DNA of 50,831 bases from the NCBI RefSeq assembly GCF_020532805.1, contig NZ_MQTQ01000093.1, forward strand, positions 17,905 through 68,735, written 5' to 3'. Positions within the stretch are counted from its first letter, which is position 1. The number at the start of each line of letters is the position of its first letter. Position numbers and translations under genes: made by a program. The notes beneath the pieces are model-generated. The model ran no database searches, had not been told where the DNA came from, and worked only from the letters and a program-made list of their open reading frames with translations. Source of the DNA: Arthrobacter sp. SO5. GTDB taxonomy: Bacteria > Actinomycetota > Actinomycetes > Actinomycetales > Micrococcaceae. Shown here piece after piece: positions 37,164-46,250 of the stretch.

Positions 37164-37615
37164 CCAGCCAAAAGCCCCAACGGCGTCTGCCCCTGGCGGC
37201 CGCTGTCTGTGCCGCCATTCTCTTCACCCTCCCCGGCTGCGCCCAGACCGCAGCGGTGACCGCGCCCGTGAACGTCAACGACCCCGCCAAGGTCGAGAAG
37301 AACGCAACGACGGGAATCGCGAAGCTCACCCTGACCGAGCGTGGGCTCGAGCGCCTGGAATTGAAGACCGACACGGTCAAGGCCGGGACGGGAACCGACG
37401 TCCTCATGCCCTATGCGTCGTTGTTGTATGACGCCAACGGCAAGACCTGGGTCTACACCAACCCGGCCCCCCGGGTATACCAGCGCCAGTCCGTCACCGT
37501 TTCGAAGGTGGAAGCCGGCCTCGTCACGGCCACTGCCGGCCCCCCGGTCGGAAGCACTGTTGTCACCGTAGGCGCGGCAGAATTGTTCGGCGCCGAGTTC
37601 GATACGGCGCACTGA
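37160..37615 (+). CDS. Mini adaptor-like lipoprotein (C-terminal piece of HlyD/CusB-type fusion protein)
   Basis: 151-aa lipoprotein: signal peptide with lipobox TLPGC (lipidated Cys near residue 27), a short linker, and ~110 residues matching only the beta-barrel and membrane-proximal end of RND adaptors: LTERGLERLELKTDTV, then MPYASLLYDANGKTWVYTN, QRQSVTVSKVEAGLVTA and GSTVVTVGAAELFGAEF. The coiled-coil hairpin and lipoyl domain that reach an outer-membrane channel in Gram-negatives are missing, in keeping with a cell without an outer membrane. ATG 37160 overlaps the RND-A stop (ATGA) and the next pump starts two bases after its stop. Confidence 0.82.
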   Translation: MTSQKPQRRLPLAAAVCAAILFTLPGCAQTAAVTAPVNVNDPAKVEKNATTGIAKLTLTERGLERLELKTDTVKAGTGTDVLMPYASLLYDANGKTWVYTNPAPRVYQRQSVTVSKVEAGLVTATAGPPVGSTVVTVGAAELFGAEFDTAH

Positions 37616-37616
37616 C

Positions 37617-40600
37617 ATGCGCCGGCTAATCGCAGCCAGTCTAAGGTTCAGATCGATCATCATCGCGATGGCTGCCGCGCTGATGATCGTGGGCGGCGCC
37701 CAGCTCAGCAGCGCCTCGGTGGACGTGTTCCCCGAGTTCGCGCCGCCGAAAGTCGAGGTCCAGACAGCCTGCCTGGGACTCACCGCCTCTGAGGTCGAAG
37801 AGCTCGTGTCAGTACCCCTGGAAGAGGCGTTCAACGGCATCGACGGGCTGGACCACATGCGGTCCAAATCGGTTTCCCAGCTCTCGTCGATTGTGCTGGA
37901 ATTCAAGAACGGCACGGATTTGCTGAACGCCAGGCAGCTGGTGTCCGAACGCATGGCAACGGTGATCCCGACGCTGCCCACGTGGGCAGCTCCGCCGCTG
38001 ATGCTGCAGCCTCTGTCCTCGACCAGCCGCGTCATGAAGATCGGGCTGTCCTCGGACACCCGCTCCCTCATTGAGATGTCCATGATTTCCTACTGGAACA
38101 TCAGGGCCCATCTGCTGCGCGTGCCGGGGGTTGCCAACGTCGCCATCTGGGGCGAACGGCTCCAGATGCTTCAGGTTCAGGTGGACCCTGCCAAGCTGGC
38201 AGCCAACAACGTGACCCTGGATGCCGTGATGAATTCCACGTCGGACGCTCTGGACTCGGGCTTGCTGAAGTACTCGCCCGGTTCCCTGATCGGTACCGGC
38301 GGCGCCCTCGAAACGCCCAGCCAGACCATGAGCATCCGGCACGTACAACCCATCACCTCGCCGGAAGAGCTCGCAAAGGTGCCGCTGGAGGAACGCGAAG
38401 GCCAGTCACCCCTGCGCCTCTCCGACGTCGCCACCGTTGTGGAGGATCACCAGCAACTGATTGGTGACGCCGTCATCAACGGCGGCCCGGGACTCATGCT
38501 GATCGTGGAGAAGCTGCCCTGGGGCAACACCCTCGAAGTCACCCGTGGCGTTGAAGAAGCGCTGAAGCAGCTTGAACCCGGACTGACGGGGATCGCCGTG
38601 GACACAACCTTGTTCCGGCCGGCGACCTTCATCGAGGAATCCCTCGGAAACCTCAGCCTGGCCCTGCTCCTGGGATGCCTGCTCGTCATCCTCGTGCTGA
38701 GCGTTTTCCTCTTCCAGTGGCGGACGGCGCTGGTCAGCGTGATGGCGATTCCGTTGTCACTGACGGCGGCCGCCCTCGTGCTGTACTGGACCGGAGGCAC
38801 GGTTAACACGATGGTGCTGGCGGGGTTGGTGATTGCCGTCGGGGTGGTGGTGGACGATGCCATTATCGACGTCGAGAACATCGTCCGAAGACTGCGCCAG
38901 CACCGGGCCGGCGGCGGAACCGGGAGCACTGCCAGGGTTGTGGTCAATGCCTCGCTGGAGGTCCGCGGACCGATCGTCTATGCCACACTGATCATCGTCG
39001 CCGCCACGGTGCCGATCTTCTTCCTGGACGGGCTGACCGGAGCGTTCTTCCGGCCGCTGGCCACCTCTTACACCCTGGCGGTGATGGCGTCCATGCTCGT
39101 GGCCCTAACGGTCACGCCGGCCATGGCCTACATCTTCCTCCGGAACGCCAAGCTGGAGGACCGTGACCCACCAGTGGTCCGGGTCCTCAAACGCTGGTAC
39201 GACGCAGCGCTGCGCCCGATCGTCCGCCGCCCGCTCCCCGGCTACGCCGCCTTGGCAGCCCTCGGCCTCGTCGGCGTCGTTGCAGCCCCCCTGCTCGGCC
39301 AGTCGTTGTTGCCCTCGTTCAAGGAGCGGGACTTCCTCATGCACTGGGTCACGCAGCCCGGCACAGCCAATTCCGAGGAGGTCCGCGTCAGCCAGCTGGC
39401 CTGCAAGGAACTCATGACAATCCCCGGCGTGAACAACTGCGGCTCGCATATTGGCCAGGCCTTCGCAGCCGATGAAGTGGTGGGCGTGAACTTCGGTGAG
39501 AACTGGATCAGCGTTGACCCCGGCGTCGACTACGACGAGACTCTGGCAGCCATTCAGGACGTGGTGGACGGCTATCCCGGAATCCACCGGGACGTCCAGA
39601 CGTACCTGAAGGAACGTGTCCGCGAGGTCCTGACGGGCACGGGCTACGCCGTAGTCGTCCGCGTGTACGGCGATGACCTTCCCACCCTGCGGAAGCAGGC
39701 GGACAAGGTCAAGACCGTCCTTGGCGGGATCGAAGGCGCAGTCGGGGCAAAACTCGCCCTCCAGGTGGACGTCCCGCAAGTCAATGTGGAAGTGAACCTG
39801 GAGGCCGCCAACCGTTACGGGCTGAAGCCGGGCGATGTCCGCCGTGCCGCGGCCACGATGGTTGCCGGTGAAGAAGTCGGGGACATCTTCCGGGCCGGCA
39901 AGGCCTACGACGTCCAGGTGTGGAGTCCCCCGGAGCTCCGCAGCTCCGTCACGAGCATAGAGAATCTTGTGATCGACACCCCGAGCGGACAGCGCATCCG
40001 GCTGGCGGACGTTGCCTCGATCTCGGTGAAACCGACGCCGAACGTGATTGAACGCTCCGAGGGATCCAGGCGGCTGGACGTCAGTGCCAACGTGAAGGAA
40101 GGCGATCTGGCCAAGGTAGTGGAGAAGCTCCAGGCCGATCTCCAGTCGGTCGAAGTCCCCGTCGGCTACAGCTACTCCATCCTGGGCGAATACGCGGAGC
40201 GGCAAGCCGCCTCCCAGCGGTTGCTGCTGTTCTCCGGTGGGGCGCTGATCGTGGTCTACCTCCTGCTCCAGGCAGCCTTCAGAAGCTGGCGGTTGGCCAC
40301 CCTCGCCATACTGACACTTCCGGTAGCCCTGGTAGGCGGTGTGATCGCCGCCCACCTGAGCGGCGGGATTCTGTCCTTGGGGTCCTTGGTCGGCTTCTTG
40401 ACACTGATGGGCATCGCAGCACGCAACGGCATCCTGCTGATCAACCACTGCCAGCACCTTGAACAGTTCGAGGGCGTGCCCTTCGGACCCGGACTGGTGC
40501 TGCGCGGTGCTGCCGAGCGGCTGTCACCGATCCTGATGACCACGCTCGCAACTGCCCTGGCCCTTGTACCCCTGGTGGTCATGGGCAACATTCCAGGTCA

Positions 40601-40760
40601 TGAGATCGAACACCCCATGGCGGTGGTGATCCTGGGCGGCCTTGTCACGTCGACACTGGTCAACCTGTTCATCGTCCCGTCGCTGTACTTGCGGTTCGCC
40701 AAGAAGGGTCCGGGCCGTGGGCGCCGGTCCCGTCAGCCCCAGCCGGCTCCGGCCATCTAG
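37617..40760 (+). CDS. HME-type RND efflux permease, canonical TM4 (RND-B)
   Basis: 1047-aa CusA/CzcA-type transporter, clearly paralogous to the upstream pump (VDVFPEFAPPKVEVQTACLG and EVEELVSVPLEEAFNGIDGL at the N-terminus). TM4 keeps the canonical VVVDDAIIDVENIVRRLR, with the relay Asp at 413, and TM11 reads GFLTLMGIAARNGILLIN. It is therefore expected to be the proton-driven partner. Twelve helices and two large extracytoplasmic loops are predicted. Starts two bases after the lipoprotein stop. HME pumps are trimers; whether A and B mix in one trimer is inference. Confidence 0.92.
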   Translation: MRRLIAASLRFRSIIIAMAAALMIVGGAQLSSASVDVFPEFAPPKVEVQTACLGLTASEVEELVSVPLEEAFNGIDGLDHMRSKSVSQLSSIVLEFKNGTDLLNARQLVSERMATVIPTLPTWAAPPLMLQPLSSTSRVMKIGLSSDTRSLIEMSMISYWNIRAHLLRVPGVANVAIWGERLQMLQVQVDPAKLAANNVTLDAVMNSTSDALDSGLLKYSPGSLIGTGGALETPSQTMSIRHVQPITSPEELAKVPLEEREGQSPLRLSDVATVVEDHQQLIGDAVINGGPGLMLIVEKLPWGNTLEVTRGVEEALKQLEPGLTGIAVDTTLFRPATFIEESLGNLSLALLLGCLLVILVLSVFLFQWRTALVSVMAIPLSLTAAALVLYWTGGTVNTMVLAGLVIAVGVVVDDAIIDVENIVRRLRQHRAGGGTGSTARVVVNASLEVRGPIVYATLIIVAATVPIFFLDGLTGAFFRPLATSYTLAVMASMLVALTVTPAMAYIFLRNAKLEDRDPPVVRVLKRWYDAALRPIVRRPLPGYAALAALGLVGVVAAPLLGQSLLPSFKERDFLMHWVTQPGTANSEEVRVSQLACKELMTIPGVNNCGSHIGQAFAADEVVGVNFGENWISVDPGVDYDETLAAIQDVVDGYPGIHRDVQTYLKERVREVLTGTGYAVVVRVYGDDLPTLRKQADKVKTVLGGIEGAVGAKLALQVDVPQVNVEVNLEAANRYGLKPGDVRRAAATMVAGEEVGDIFRAGKAYDVQVWSPPELRSSVTSIENLVIDTPSGQRIRLADVASISVKPTPNVIERSEGSRRLDVSANVKEGDLAKVVEKLQADLQSVEVPVGYSYSILGEYAERQAASQRLLLFSGGALIVVYLLLQAAFRSWRLATLAILTLPVALVGGVIAAHLSGGILSLGSLVGFLTLMGIAARNGILLINHCQHLEQFEGVPFGPGLVLRGAAERLSPILMTTLATALALVPLVVMGNIPGHEIEHPMAVVILGGLVTSTLVNLFIVPSLYLRFAKKGPGRGRRSRQPQPAPAI

Positions 40761-40795
40761 CCGCAGCAAAACCCACTAGGAGAGGCCAGACCAAA

Positions 40796-41716
40796 ATGAC
40801 TCAACGAGGAACGCGCTTCACAGCATACGGTTCAGCAATCCTGCTGGTGCTGGGAGCCTTGACAGTTGGCACCGCCGCCGCGGCAACCGCCGCGCCCAAT
40901 CCCGACGCACTCTGCGGCCCGGGCTCGGCAATCCACTTCAACAAGGCGGATTTCCCGGCGAATCCGGTGATCGACAATAAATGGAACCCGCTCAAGCCCG
41001 GAATGCAGTTCACCACCACCGGCGAGGTGAAGTCCGCGGACGGAAGCGTCAGCGCCCACTCCGTGGTCCACACAGTGACCGGGCTGACCAAGGTGATCAA
41101 CGGCGTCAAGACCCTGGTTCTGTGGGACCGGGACTATTCTGACGGCGTCCTGGCCGAGTCTGAACTCGCTTTCTTCTCCCAGTCGACGAGGACGGGCGCC
41201 GTCTGGCTCTTCGGGGAATACCCGGAGGAGTACGAGAACGGCAAACTCGCGGGCGCACCGAGCACCTTCATCAGCGGCATTGATCAGGCCCGGGCCGGGA
41301 CCGCCATGCAGGGCAGCCCGCACCGCAACACCCCCGCCTATGTCCAGGCCTACGCACCCAGCGTGGACTTCCTGGACTGCGGCCGTGTCTTGTACAAGAA
41401 CCAGAGGGTCTGCGTCAAGACAGGGTGCTACAACGACGTGATGGTGATTGACGAGTTCAACCCGCTGGACCCGCCGAGCACGGGCCACCAGCGCAAGTTC
41501 TACTCGGCCGGAACGGGACTTATCAAGGTCACGGCTGTCAGCGGAGCCGACCAGGAGTTCATGGACCTGGTGAAAATCAAGATGCTCAGCAGCGCTGAGC
41601 TTGAGAGCGCCAATGCGCAGGCCTTGAAACAGGATAAGCGCGGCTACACGGTCAGCCCTGACGTCTACGCCAAGACACCGCGTGCCGTCGTCGCCCGCAC
41701 GGGTTCGGTGTCCTAA
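40796..41716 (+). CDS. Secreted protein of unknown function, RND operon
   Basis: 306-aa protein with a Sec signal peptide (AILLVLGALTVGTAAAATAA, cleavage probably near residue 33). The mature part resembles a secreted actinobacterial family with the pattern 'NP..PL.PG..f.y.g...dG......v.v...tk.v.GV...v..Dr.y.dG.l.E', here NKWNPLKPGMQFTTTGEV, VINGVKTLVLWDRDYSDG and VWLFGEYPEEYENG. Several Cys residues (C40 and a DCGR...CVKTGC group) may form disulfides. No enzyme motif recognised. It lies 35 bp after RND-B with AGGAGAGG upstream, so it is likely co-transcribed and may bind the exported substrate. Confidence 0.8.
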   Translation: MTQRGTRFTAYGSAILLVLGALTVGTAAAATAAPNPDALCGPGSAIHFNKADFPANPVIDNKWNPLKPGMQFTTTGEVKSADGSVSAHSVVHTVTGLTKVINGVKTLVLWDRDYSDGVLAESELAFFSQSTRTGAVWLFGEYPEEYENGKLAGAPSTFISGIDQARAGTAMQGSPHRNTPAYVQAYAPSVDFLDCGRVLYKNQRVCVKTGCYNDVMVIDEFNPLDPPSTGHQRKFYSAGTGLIKVTAVSGADQEFMDLVKIKMLSSAELESANAQALKQDKRGYTVSPDVYAKTPRAVVARTGSVS

Positions 41717-41781
41717 CCGCGGCCCGGCCCCTGCGTTCCGGGTCTGCTGCCCGTCAGGGCAGCCGGGACGCATGGCAAGGA

Positions 41782-41817
41782 AAAAGCTCCGGCCGGGTTT
41801 CCCCGGCCGGAGCTTTT
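41782..41817. terminator. Strong bidirectional terminator
   Basis: Perfect 16-bp stem, AAAAGCTCCGGCCGGG (41782-41797) with CCCGGCCGGAGCTTTT (41802-41817), 4-base loop, A-run on the left and T-run on the right. It lies between the secreted-protein gene (plus) and glpK (minus) and should stop both. Confidence 0.95.
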
Positions 41818-41831
41818 CTGTGGCGGACGGT

Positions 41832-43346
41832 TTACTTAACGTCCTCGTCGACCCAGTCCATGGACTTGGTGACGGCCTTCTTCCAAAGACGCATCTGACG
41901 CTCCCGCTCCGCCTGCTCCATCTTCGGTTCCCAGCGCTTGTCCTCGGCCCAGTTGGCCGAGCACTCGCCCAGGTCCTTCCAGAAGCCGACCGCAAGGCCG
42001 GCGGCGTAGGCTGCGCCCAGGGACGTGGTCTCGACGACCTTCGGCCGGATGACCGGGACGCCGAGGATGTCCGCCTGGAACTGCATCAGGGCGTCGTTGG
42101 CGACCATGCCGCCGTCGACCTTCAGTTCCGTCAGCGGCACACCGGAGTCGGCGTTGACGGCGTCGAGCACCTCGCGGGTCTGGAAGGCGGTGGCCTCCAG
42201 GGCCGCGCGGGCGATGTGGTTCTTGTTCACGAACCGGGTCAGCCCAACGATCGCGCCGCGCGCATCGGAACGCCAGTACGGCGCGAACAGGCCCGAGAAC
42301 GCCGGGACGATGTACACACCGCCGTTGTCCTCGACCGACGCCGCAAGCGTCTCAACTTCCGCGGCGGTGCTGATCATGCCGAGGTTGTCACGCAGCCACT
42401 GGACGAGCGAGCCCGTGACGGCGATCGAGCCTTCCAGCGCGTAGTGCGGAGCCGCGTCGCCGAGCTTGTAGCCGACCGTGGTCAGCAGCCCGTTCTTGGA
42501 ATGGACGATTTCCTCACCGGTGTTGAAGATGAGGAAGCAGCCCGTGCCGTAGGTGTTCTTGGCTTCGCCGGCGTCGAAGGCAGCCTGGCCGAACGTGGCC
42601 GCCTGCTGGTCGCCGAGGATGCCGGCGACGGGTACTTCGCGCAGCAGCTGGGAGGTGTGGACCGTGCCGTAGACCTCGGAGGAGGACTTGATGGCCGGCA
42701 TCATGGAGGCCGGAACGCCGAACGCGTCCAGGATTTCCTGGTCCCACGACAGCGTTTCGAGATCCATGAACATGGTCCGGGAGGCGTTGGTGACGTCGGT
42801 GACATGCACGCCTCCGTCGGTGCCGCCGGTGAGGTTCCACAGCACCCAGCAGTCCGTGTTGCCGAAGACCAGGTCCCCTGCTTCCGCCTTGGCGCGGGCA
42901 CCCTCGACGTTGTCGAGGATCCACTTAATCTTGGTACCGGAGAAGTAGGTCGCCAGCGGCAGGCCCACCTTCTGCTTGAAACGCTCCGGACCCCCGTCCT
43001 TGGCCAACTCGTCCACGATCGGCTGGGTGCGCGTGTCCTGCCAGACAATCGCGTTGTAGATTGCCTTTCCGGTGGTCTTGTCCCAGACGACGGCGGTTTC
43101 ACGCTGGTTGGTGATGCCGACGGCGGCAATGTCGTGGCGGGTGAGGTTCGCCTTGGACAGGGCCGAGGCAATGACCTCGCGGGTGTTGTTCCAGATCTCG
43201 GCGGGGTCGTGCTCCACCCAGCCGGCCTGCGGGAAGATCTGCTCGTGCTCCATCTGTCCGGAGGAGACGATGTTGCCGCTGTGGTCGAACACGATGGCTC
43301 GGGTGCTGGTGGTGCCCTGATCAATGGCGATGACATACTGGTTCAT
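41832..43346 (-). CDS. glpK: Glycerol kinase
   Basis: Phosphorylates glycerol to sn-glycerol 3-phosphate with ATP, trapping it in the cell. 504 aa, FGGY family: [16 protein letters not shown] near the N-terminus, [41 protein letters not shown] and the second signature [20 protein letters not shown]. Last gene of glpD-glpF-glpK, 63 bp after glpF. ATG 43346. Confidence 0.97.
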   Translation of the reverse strand: MNQYVIAIDQGTTSTRAIVFDHSGNIVSSGQMEHEQIFPQAGWVEHDPAEIWNNTREVIASALSKANLTRHDIAAVGITNQRETAVVWDKTTGKAIYNAIVWQDTRTQPIVDELAKDGGPERFKQKVGLPLATYFSGTKIKWILDNVEGARAKAEAGDLVFGNTDCWVLWNLTGGTDGGVHVTDVTNASRTMFMDLETLSWDQEILDAFGVPASMMPAIKSSSEVYGTVHTSQLLREVPVAGILGDQQAATFGQAAFDAGEAKNTYGTGCFLIFNTGEEIVHSKNGLLTTVGYKLGDAAPHYALEGSIAVTGSLVQWLRDNLGMISTAAEVETLAASVEDNGGVYIVPAFSGLFAPYWRSDARGAIVGLTRFVNKNHIARAALEATAFQTREVLDAVNADSGVPLTELKVDGGMVANDALMQFQADILGVPVIRPKVVETTSLGAAYAAGLAVGFWKDLGECSANWAEDKRWEPKMEQAERERQMRLWKKAVTKSMDWVDEDVK

Positions 43347-43409
43347 GTTGACGTCCTTGTCTTTTGTGGCCTGGCAGTCTGACTGGCGGTTAAGTCGTGC
43401 TTCTCGAAA

Positions 43410-44171
43410 TTACTTGGGGACAACGGCGATGACCGGCATGATGATCGGCACGACGGCCGCCACGATCCCGCCGAGTCCGCCACCGATGAGGGGTCCGACG
43501 ACCGGGATCCAGGAATAGCTCCAGTCGGAGGACCCCTTGCCCTTGATCGGGAGCAGTGCGTGCGCGATGCGCGGGCCGAGGTCACGGGCCGGGTTGATGG
43601 CGTAGCCGGTGGGGCCGCCGAGCGATACGCCGATACCGACAACCAGCAGGGCGACGGCCAGCGGGCCGAGTCCGGACGGTGTCCCGCCGAAGGTCAGGAT
43701 GACGAAGACGAGGACAAAGGTGCCGATGATCTCGGTGATCAGGTTCCACACATTGGAGCGGATAGCCGGGCCGGTGGAGAAAACAGCCAGCTGGCTGGCC
43801 GGCTCCGTCTCCACATCGAAGTGCTGCTTGTAGGCAAGCCACATCACGACTGCACCCAGGAAGGCGCCGGTCAGTTCACCGCCAAAGTAGGTCAGCGTCG
43901 AGGCGAAATCAACCGGGACGCCGGGGGCGTACAGCTTCTTGCCGTTGAGCAGAAACCCAAACGTCACGGCGGGGTTCAGGTGGGCCCCGGACTGGGCGGC
44001 GACATAGACACCGGAGAAGACGGCGATGCCCCATCCCCAGGTGACCATCAGGAACCCGCCACTGTTGCCCTTGGTGCCTTTGAGCGCAACGTTGGCCACC
44101 ACGCCGCAACCCAGCAGGGTCAGCATGGCGGTACCGAATAATTCGGACAGGAAAACTATTCCAAGAGACAT
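43410..44171 (-). CDS. glpF: Glycerol uptake facilitator (aquaglyceroporin)
   Basis: MIP-family channel for glycerol diffusion across the membrane. 253 aa with six helices and two NPA boxes: GAHLNPAVTFGF and AINPARDLGPR; the Asp after the second box is typical of glycerol channels as opposed to water channels. I start at ATG 44171 (MSLGIVFLSELFG), with AGAGGAG upstream, rather than a frame open to 44234. Between glpD and glpK; feeds GlpK directly. Confidence 0.96.
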   Translation of the reverse strand: MSLGIVFLSELFGTAMLTLLGCGVVANVALKGTKGNSGGFLMVTWGWGIAVFSGVYVAAQSGAHLNPAVTFGFLLNGKKLYAPGVPVDFASTLTYFGGELTGAFLGAVVMWLAYKQHFDVETEPASQLAVFSTGPAIRSNVWNLITEIIGTFVLVFVILTFGGTPSGLGPLAVALLVVGIGVSLGGPTGYAINPARDLGPRIAHALLPIKGKGSSDWSYSWIPVVGPLIGGGLGGIVAAVVPIIMPVIAVVPK

Positions 44172-44294
44172 CTTTGACTCCTCTATTTTCTGTTGTCGGT
44201 CCTTCGCGAGTTTGAAGGGCCGTTGGGCCGGCACCGTGTTTGCGCTGCCGGCCAGACACTGCGCCGGTCCCTTAACCGGGACCCCGCAGTCCTT

Positions 44295-44321
44295 GCGCCC
44301 GGACGTCCCCCGTCCGGGCGC
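44295..44321. repeat. Hairpin between glpD and glpF
   Basis: Perfect 11-bp stem GCGCCCGGACG (44295-44305) with CGTCCGGGCGC (44311-44321), 5-base loop, about 10 bases after the glpD stop. There is no U-tract on the glpD transcript; it could lower read-through into glpF or stabilise the glpD 3' end. Confidence 0.7.
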
Positions 44322-44330
44322 TGAGGTCTT

Positions 44331-46127
44331 TTAGGAGACCAGGCTGTGAACCTGGACGCCATGGTACCGCTTGAGCACCTCCTGGGCGTGGCTGATCTCG
44401 GAAGACCGTGTTGCCTGGTCCCAGCCCAGCGGCCCGGAGAGGATGCCGGCAACCTCGTTCAGCAGTTCGCCGGTCACCAGGCCGCGGAAGGCCAGGGAGG
44501 TGCGGCGGATCAGTACGTCGATCAGGTGCCCGATCTGCTCGTTCCGCGCCATGAACTCCAGTTCACGGACGCTGAGTTCACGGGTTGAATGCAGGAGCCG
44601 GTCCGGTGCCTCCGGGACCGCGTCCAGGAAGCTGATGACTTCTTCGGCGCGGGTTCCGTAGCGGATCAGCAATCCGGCGACCCTGTCTGCGTCGCGTCCG
44701 GCCGACATGTGCTCCTTGATCCAGCGCTGGACCCCGTCGTCGCTGTCAGGGAAGCCGGCACCGCCGCCGATGGCGAGCTTCGCCGTCGAGACCGTGCGTT
44801 CCATGCCAAGTTCGGTGAGGACGTCGTTGCTGAGGTGCTCGGCGAGGGCCCGGAACGTGGTCCACTTGCCGCCGACCAGGCTGAGGACGACGGCGGCCCT
44901 TCCGCCTGCTGTTGTCCCTTCTGCGGACGCACGGCGTTCGATCCGGTAGTCGCGGCTGACGAAGCCGGGCTGCGTGGCATCGTGCTTGGGCAGCGGGCGG
45001 ACGCCGGCGAAGGTGTAGACGATCTGCTCCCGGCTTACTGCCACGTCCGGGAAGACATGGCCGATCAGGTCGAAGAAGTAGTCGATCTCGGCGTCGGTGC
45101 AGATGGCGTCCTCGGCCATGTCCGCGTCGACGTCGGTGGTGCCCACGAGGACCCTGTCGCCCATCGGGTAGATGAGGACGATCCGGCCGTCGGTGTGCTC
45201 GAAGAAGATCTCCCGGCCATTGCAGGCCGCCAGCAGTTCGGGGTGGTCCAGCACGATGTGCGAACCCTTGGTGCCGCCCATGAAGGAGGACGCCACGCCC
45301 ATCGCCTCGTTGGTGAGGTCCACCCACGCACCGGTGGTGTTCACGATGACGTCCGCCGTGAAGTCGAAGACCTCGCCGGAGAGCTCGTCGCGGAGCTGGA
45401 CCGTATGTCCGGTAGCGGACGCGCCGTCCCCGGAGCCCGTCATTGCGGCCATCGAAAGGTAGTTGCTGGCGCGGGCGTCGCCGCTGCCAGCCTTTTCGCC
45501 GTCCTGCAGGACGTCCAGTGTCAGCCGCTCCGGGTTGTGGACGGAGGCGTCGAAGTAGGTGGCCGCGTATTTGATGCCCGGATGCAGCCTCGGCAGTTCG
45601 GCAAGGGCGCGCTTGCGGCCGCGGAACTGGTGGCGGGGTACGGTGCCGCCGTCGCGGGAGAAGAAGTCGTAGAGGCTCAGGCCGACCTTGATGAGGAAGG
45701 CACCGCGCTCCTTGGGGGCGCCCTGCTGCTTGTGGGTCAGGAAGCGCAGCGGAGCGGCGAGAATGCCGGAAAAGGTGCTGAAGATCGGAATCGTGGTCTG
45801 CAGCGGCTTCACGTAGTGCGGGGCGATGCGCAGCAGCCGGTTACGTTCGACTACGGATTCCTGGACCAGGCGGAACTCGCCGTTCTCAAGGTAGCGGATG
45901 CCACCATGGATCATGTGCGAGGAGGCGCCACTGGCGCCCTGGCAGTAGTCTCCGCGCTCCACGAGCGCCACGTCCACACCCTGCAGGGCCAGGTCCCGGA
46001 ATGTGCCCACTCCGTTGATGCCGCCACCGACGACCAGCACTTGCGCATGGGGCCGCGACCGCAGCTTCTGCACGGATGCGCGCCCTCCGGGCTGTGCCTG
46101 GTTGCGGGCTGAATCCTTCTGTCCCAA
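44331..46127 (-). CDS. glpD: Glycerol-3-phosphate dehydrogenase, FAD-dependent
   Basis: Membrane-associated flavoenzyme that oxidises glycerol 3-phosphate to dihydroxyacetone phosphate and passes electrons to quinone. About 598 aa: FAD-binding VLVVGGGINGVGTFRDLALQ-type N-terminus with the dinucleotide motif GGGINGVG, ASGASSHMIHGGIRYLENGE, TTDVDADM, and a C-terminal DAO_C domain (LIRYGTRAEEVISF). I place the start at TTG 46127 (MGQKDSARNQ), which has AAGGGAGAAG upstream; the frame is open to 46217 but that extension would run through the promoter. First gene of glpD-glpF-glpK. Confidence 0.94.
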   Translation of the reverse strand: MGQKDSARNQAQPGGRASVQKLRSRPHAQVLVVGGGINGVGTFRDLALQGVDVALVERGDYCQGASGASSHMIHGGIRYLENGEFRLVQESVVERNRLLRIAPHYVKPLQTTIPIFSTFSGILAAPLRFLTHKQQGAPKERGAFLIKVGLSLYDFFSRDGGTVPRHQFRGRKRALAELPRLHPGIKYAATYFDASVHNPERLTLDVLQDGEKAGSGDARASNYLSMAAMTGSGDGASATGHTVQLRDELSGEVFDFTADVIVNTTGAWVDLTNEAMGVASSFMGGTKGSHIVLDHPELLAACNGREIFFEHTDGRIVLIYPMGDRVLVGTTDVDADMAEDAICTDAEIDYFFDLIGHVFPDVAVSREQIVYTFAGVRPLPKHDATQPGFVSRDYRIERRASAEGTTAGGRAAVVLSLVGGKWTTFRALAEHLSNDVLTELGMERTVSTAKLAIGGGAGFPDSDDGVQRWIKEHMSAGRDADRVAGLLIRYGTRAEEVISFLDAVPEAPDRLLHSTRELSVRELEFMARNEQIGHLIDVLIRRTSLAFRGLVTGELLNEVAGILSGPLGWDQATRSSEISHAQEVLKRYHGVQVHSLVS

Positions 46128-46187
46128 AACTTCTCCCTTGGGTCTAGCCTCTGCGGCGCACCCTATGGCGCGTCGCCGTCCAACACT

Positions 46188-46217
46188 ATTCTTTGGAGTA
46201 ATGGAAAATGGAGTCAA
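46188..46217 (-). promoter_or_regulatory. Probable glpD promoter
   Basis: On the minus strand TTGACT (46217-46212), 18 bases, AAGAAT (46193-46188). Transcription would begin about 55 bases before the TTG start. The palindrome at 46224-46237 lies just upstream of the -35. Confidence 0.5.
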
Positions 46218-46223
46218 GCTCTA

Positions 46224-46237
46224 TGCACAAACGTGCA
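46224..46237. promoter_or_regulatory. Palindrome between glpD and its regulator
   Basis: TGCAC-AAAC-GTGCA, perfect 5-bp arms, between the divergent glpD promoter and the SorC-type regulator gene (its ATG is at 46251). Position and symmetry suit the regulator's operator. Confidence 0.55.
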
Positions 46238-46250
46238 GAACGGAATTGGG

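Noticed and set aside
33987..41716. Horizontal transfer of the RND block as a mobile element
   Set aside because: No integrase, IS, direct-repeat ends or tRNA are visible; only its accessory nature and the more A/T-rich upstream gap hint at it.
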